Position numbers and translations under genes: made by a program
Notes under the pieces: generated by a model
Databases searched by the model: none
Seen by the model: the letters and a program-made list of their open reading frames with translations, nothing else
What the model was told of the DNA's origin: nothing
Shown here: positions 62,641 through 64,000 of the stretch, in pieces
Position numbering within the stretch: the first letter of the stretch is position 1
Layout: the number at the start of each line of letters is the position of its first letter
Source of the DNA: Actinoallomurus sp040655075
Lineage (GTDB): Bacteria; Actinomycetota; Actinomycetes; Streptosporangiales; Streptosporangiaceae
Direction of reading: 5' to 3'
Assembly (NCBI RefSeq): GCF_040655075.1
Contig: NZ_JBFAJC010000009.1
Location: 207,786 to 271,785 of the forward strand
DNA length: 64,000 bases

Positions 62641-63906
62641 ATGAGCCCGACGCTGCCCGCCGGATTCGGCATGGTCGAAGGAGTTCCCGAAGAGCGCTAC
62701 CAGGAATGGCTCGACTGCTGGCTCGGCGCGTTCGGCAGCCCGCCCGGCGCGGACGAGGCGATGGTCGGCTTCTACCGCCGGACGCATCCGCCGGAACGGG
62801 CCATCGCGATCTACGACGACGGCGGGTACGTGGCGACGAACACCTCCCTGCACCGGGACTTCGTCCTGCCGGGCGGGGCCACCGTGCCGATGGCCGCCTG
62901 CACCGGGGGCTCCTGCCATCCGACGCTCACCCGGCGCGGCCTGATGAGCGTCACGCTGGACCGGCTGCACCGCCGGGCCGCCGAGGAGGGCAAGGCACTG
63001 TGCGCCGGGGGCGTTTCGGAGTGGCCCATCTACCGGCGGTTCGGCTACGGGCCCGCGACCTGGTACGACTCGGTCGAGATCGACGTGCGCCGGACCCGGC
63101 TGCGCGACGACGTGCCGGGCGAGGGCGTCCGGCCGCGCCGGGTCGAGGGCGCGGAGGCGCGGGAGGTGGCCCGGCGGGTCTACACCCGGCAGGCCGCGAC
63201 GACCCCGGGCGAGGTCGTCCCGCCGGACTGCTTCTGGGACCGGCTGGCGATGGACCCGGGCTCGCCCGAGCTGGAGATGATGCTCGCGCTCAGCGGGCCG
63301 GGCGGCCCCCGCCACTGCGCCGCGATCGGGGACCGCGGCCTGGTGTCCTACCGGATCATGCCGGACTGGACGGACGAGCAGGCCCCCAACAACGTGCTCC
63401 AGGTCATCGACTTCCTCGCCGCCGACGACGAGACCGCCGGGGCGCTCTGGCGACACCTGTTCTCCATCGACATGATCGGCGAGATCCACGTGTGGCGGCT
63501 GCCGGTGGACGACCCGCTGCGCTGGTGGGCGGTGGACGCGCGGTGGATCCGGACCCGGCCCAAGGACGGGATGTGGCTGCGGTTGATCGACGTGCCCCGG
63601 CTGCTCTCGGCGCGCACCTGGTCGGCCGACGGTGCGCTGACGCTGCGGGTCCACGACGACCAGGGGTACGCCGAGGGCACCTACCGCCTGGAGGCCGGCG
63701 CCGGGACCGGCTCGTGCGCTCGCGACACCGCCACACCCGACCTGGAGATGGATGTGTCCGCGCTGGGCGCGATCCTGCTCGGTGGCACGTCCGCCGCCGG
63801 AATGGCCCGCAGCGGCCGAATCCAGGCCAAGGACCCGCGCCACGTGCGCCTCTGGGACACCATGGCCACCCCCGAGCGAGCCCCCTTCATCTCGTACTGG
63901 TTCTGA
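62641..63906 (+). CDS. Eis-family GNAT acetyltransferase
   Basis: 421 residues from the ATG at 62641 (AAAGGAACG upstream). Tripartite Eis architecture: an N-terminal GNAT domain (ERAIAIYDDGGYVATNTSLH; CTGGSCHPTLTRRGLMSVTL, the acetyl-CoA loop), a central GNAT-like domain (about 170-300), and a C-terminal SCP2-like domain (LTLRVHDDQGYAEGTYRLEA; LGGTSAAGMARSGRI), ending in YWF with the terminal carboxylate that Eis proteins use as catalytic base. Eis enzymes acetylate amines, including aminoglycosides. Here it may acetylate an amino sugar on the chromophore or give resistance. Divergent from the apoprotein gene, 275 bp apart. Confidence 0.88.
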   Translation: MSPTLPAGFGMVEGVPEERYQEWLDCWLGAFGSPPGADEAMVGFYRRTHPPERAIAIYDDGGYVATNTSLHRDFVLPGGATVPMAACTGGSCHPTLTRRGLMSVTLDRLHRRAAEEGKALCAGGVSEWPIYRRFGYGPATWYDSVEIDVRRTRLRDDVPGEGVRPRRVEGAEAREVARRVYTRQAATTPGEVVPPDCFWDRLAMDPGSPELEMMLALSGPGGPRHCAAIGDRGLVSYRIMPDWTDEQAPNNVLQVIDFLAADDETAGALWRHLFSIDMIGEIHVWRLPVDDPLRWWAVDARWIRTRPKDGMWLRLIDVPRLLSARTWSADGALTLRVHDDQGYAEGTYRLEAGAGTGSCARDTATPDLEMDVSALGAILLGGTSAAGMARSGRIQAKDPRHVRLWDTMATPERAPFISYWF

Positions 63907-64000
63907 CGCCCGCCGCGTGTCCACGGCCGCCGCACCCCCCCAGGGGACCGTCGGCGGGCGGAGCGGCCGCGGCGCGATCCGCCCCGGGCGGGAGGTCGTC

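Overview
The window is very GC-rich, codes on both strands with G/C-ending codons, and carries actinobacterial families (ECF41 sigma factor, DUF5997/LysR pair, AfsR-type SARP, StrR-type ParB regulator, gamma-butyrolactone-receptor-like TetR). It is a filamentous actinomycete chromosome segment. An Actinomadura- or Streptosporangiales-like host is a guess; the sequence alone does not settle the genus.

Region 1 (1-13.1 kb) is an accessory region full of damaged genes. A quinone-oxidoreductase-like gene (cut by the window edge) lies beside a second copy that is split: its first ~60 codons (2119-2328) and last ~40-50 codons (811-953) flank a membrane-anchored SpoIIE/PP2C phosphatase gene (954-2117). 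Next come an intact ECF41 sigma factor, a secreted phosphoesterase, and a MarR gene whose divergent promoter is a perfect 50-bp palindrome. Downstream of that palindrome are remnants of a carboxymuconolactone decarboxylase, an SMP-30-like hydrolase and an SDR. A 5'-truncated ABM monooxygenase and a frameshifted BBE-type FAD oxidase follow.

Region 2 (13.3-22.9 kb) is intact. It holds a small secreted protein, an isochorismatase-like hydrolase, an N-acyl-D-amino-acid deacylase, a PucR regulator, an enolase-superfamily N-acylamino-acid racemase with a GNAT acyltransferase, and a polar-amino-acid ABC transporter split over two divergent operons. Together these look like uptake and acylation/racemisation/deacylation of amino acids.

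Region 3 (23.2 kb to the right edge) is an enediyne biosynthetic gene cluster. The core is DUF1702 - UnbV - UnbU - DUF1702 - PKSE - TEBC thioesterase, followed by a flavin reductase and a P450. Accessory genes include an operon of DUF5987 protein, GMC oxidoreductase and AhpD-like protein; an FAD monooxygenase with an SgcJ-like protein; an acyl-CoA-dehydrogenase-like monooxygenase; a second P450 with an EHN-type epoxide hydrolase; a secreted alpha/beta hydrolase; and a glycosyltransferase. A gene for a neocarzinostatin-family apoprotein (61919-62365), with the exact four-cysteine spacing of neocarzinostatin, marks the product as a nine-membered chromoprotein enediyne. Likely self-protection comes from the apoprotein, a 14-TM MFS pump, a DrrC/UvrA-like protein and possibly an Eis-like acetyltransferase. 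A BtrH-like papain-fold protein lies next to the apoprotein gene.

Five regulators sit in the cluster (AraC, StrR/ParB, GBL-receptor-like TetR, LuxR-type, AfsR-type SARP). The sequence suggests a circuit. A GBL-type operator lies upstream of strR. Direct CCGGAAC repeats with an 11-bp period, the architecture of SARP sites, occur both in the SARP/MFS intergenic region and upstream of the apoprotein gene. Most operon ends and convergent gene pairs in the cluster carry long perfect hairpins. No genes for deoxysugar, beta-amino acid or aromatic side-chain synthesis are in the window, so the cluster probably continues to the right or the chromophore is unusually plain.
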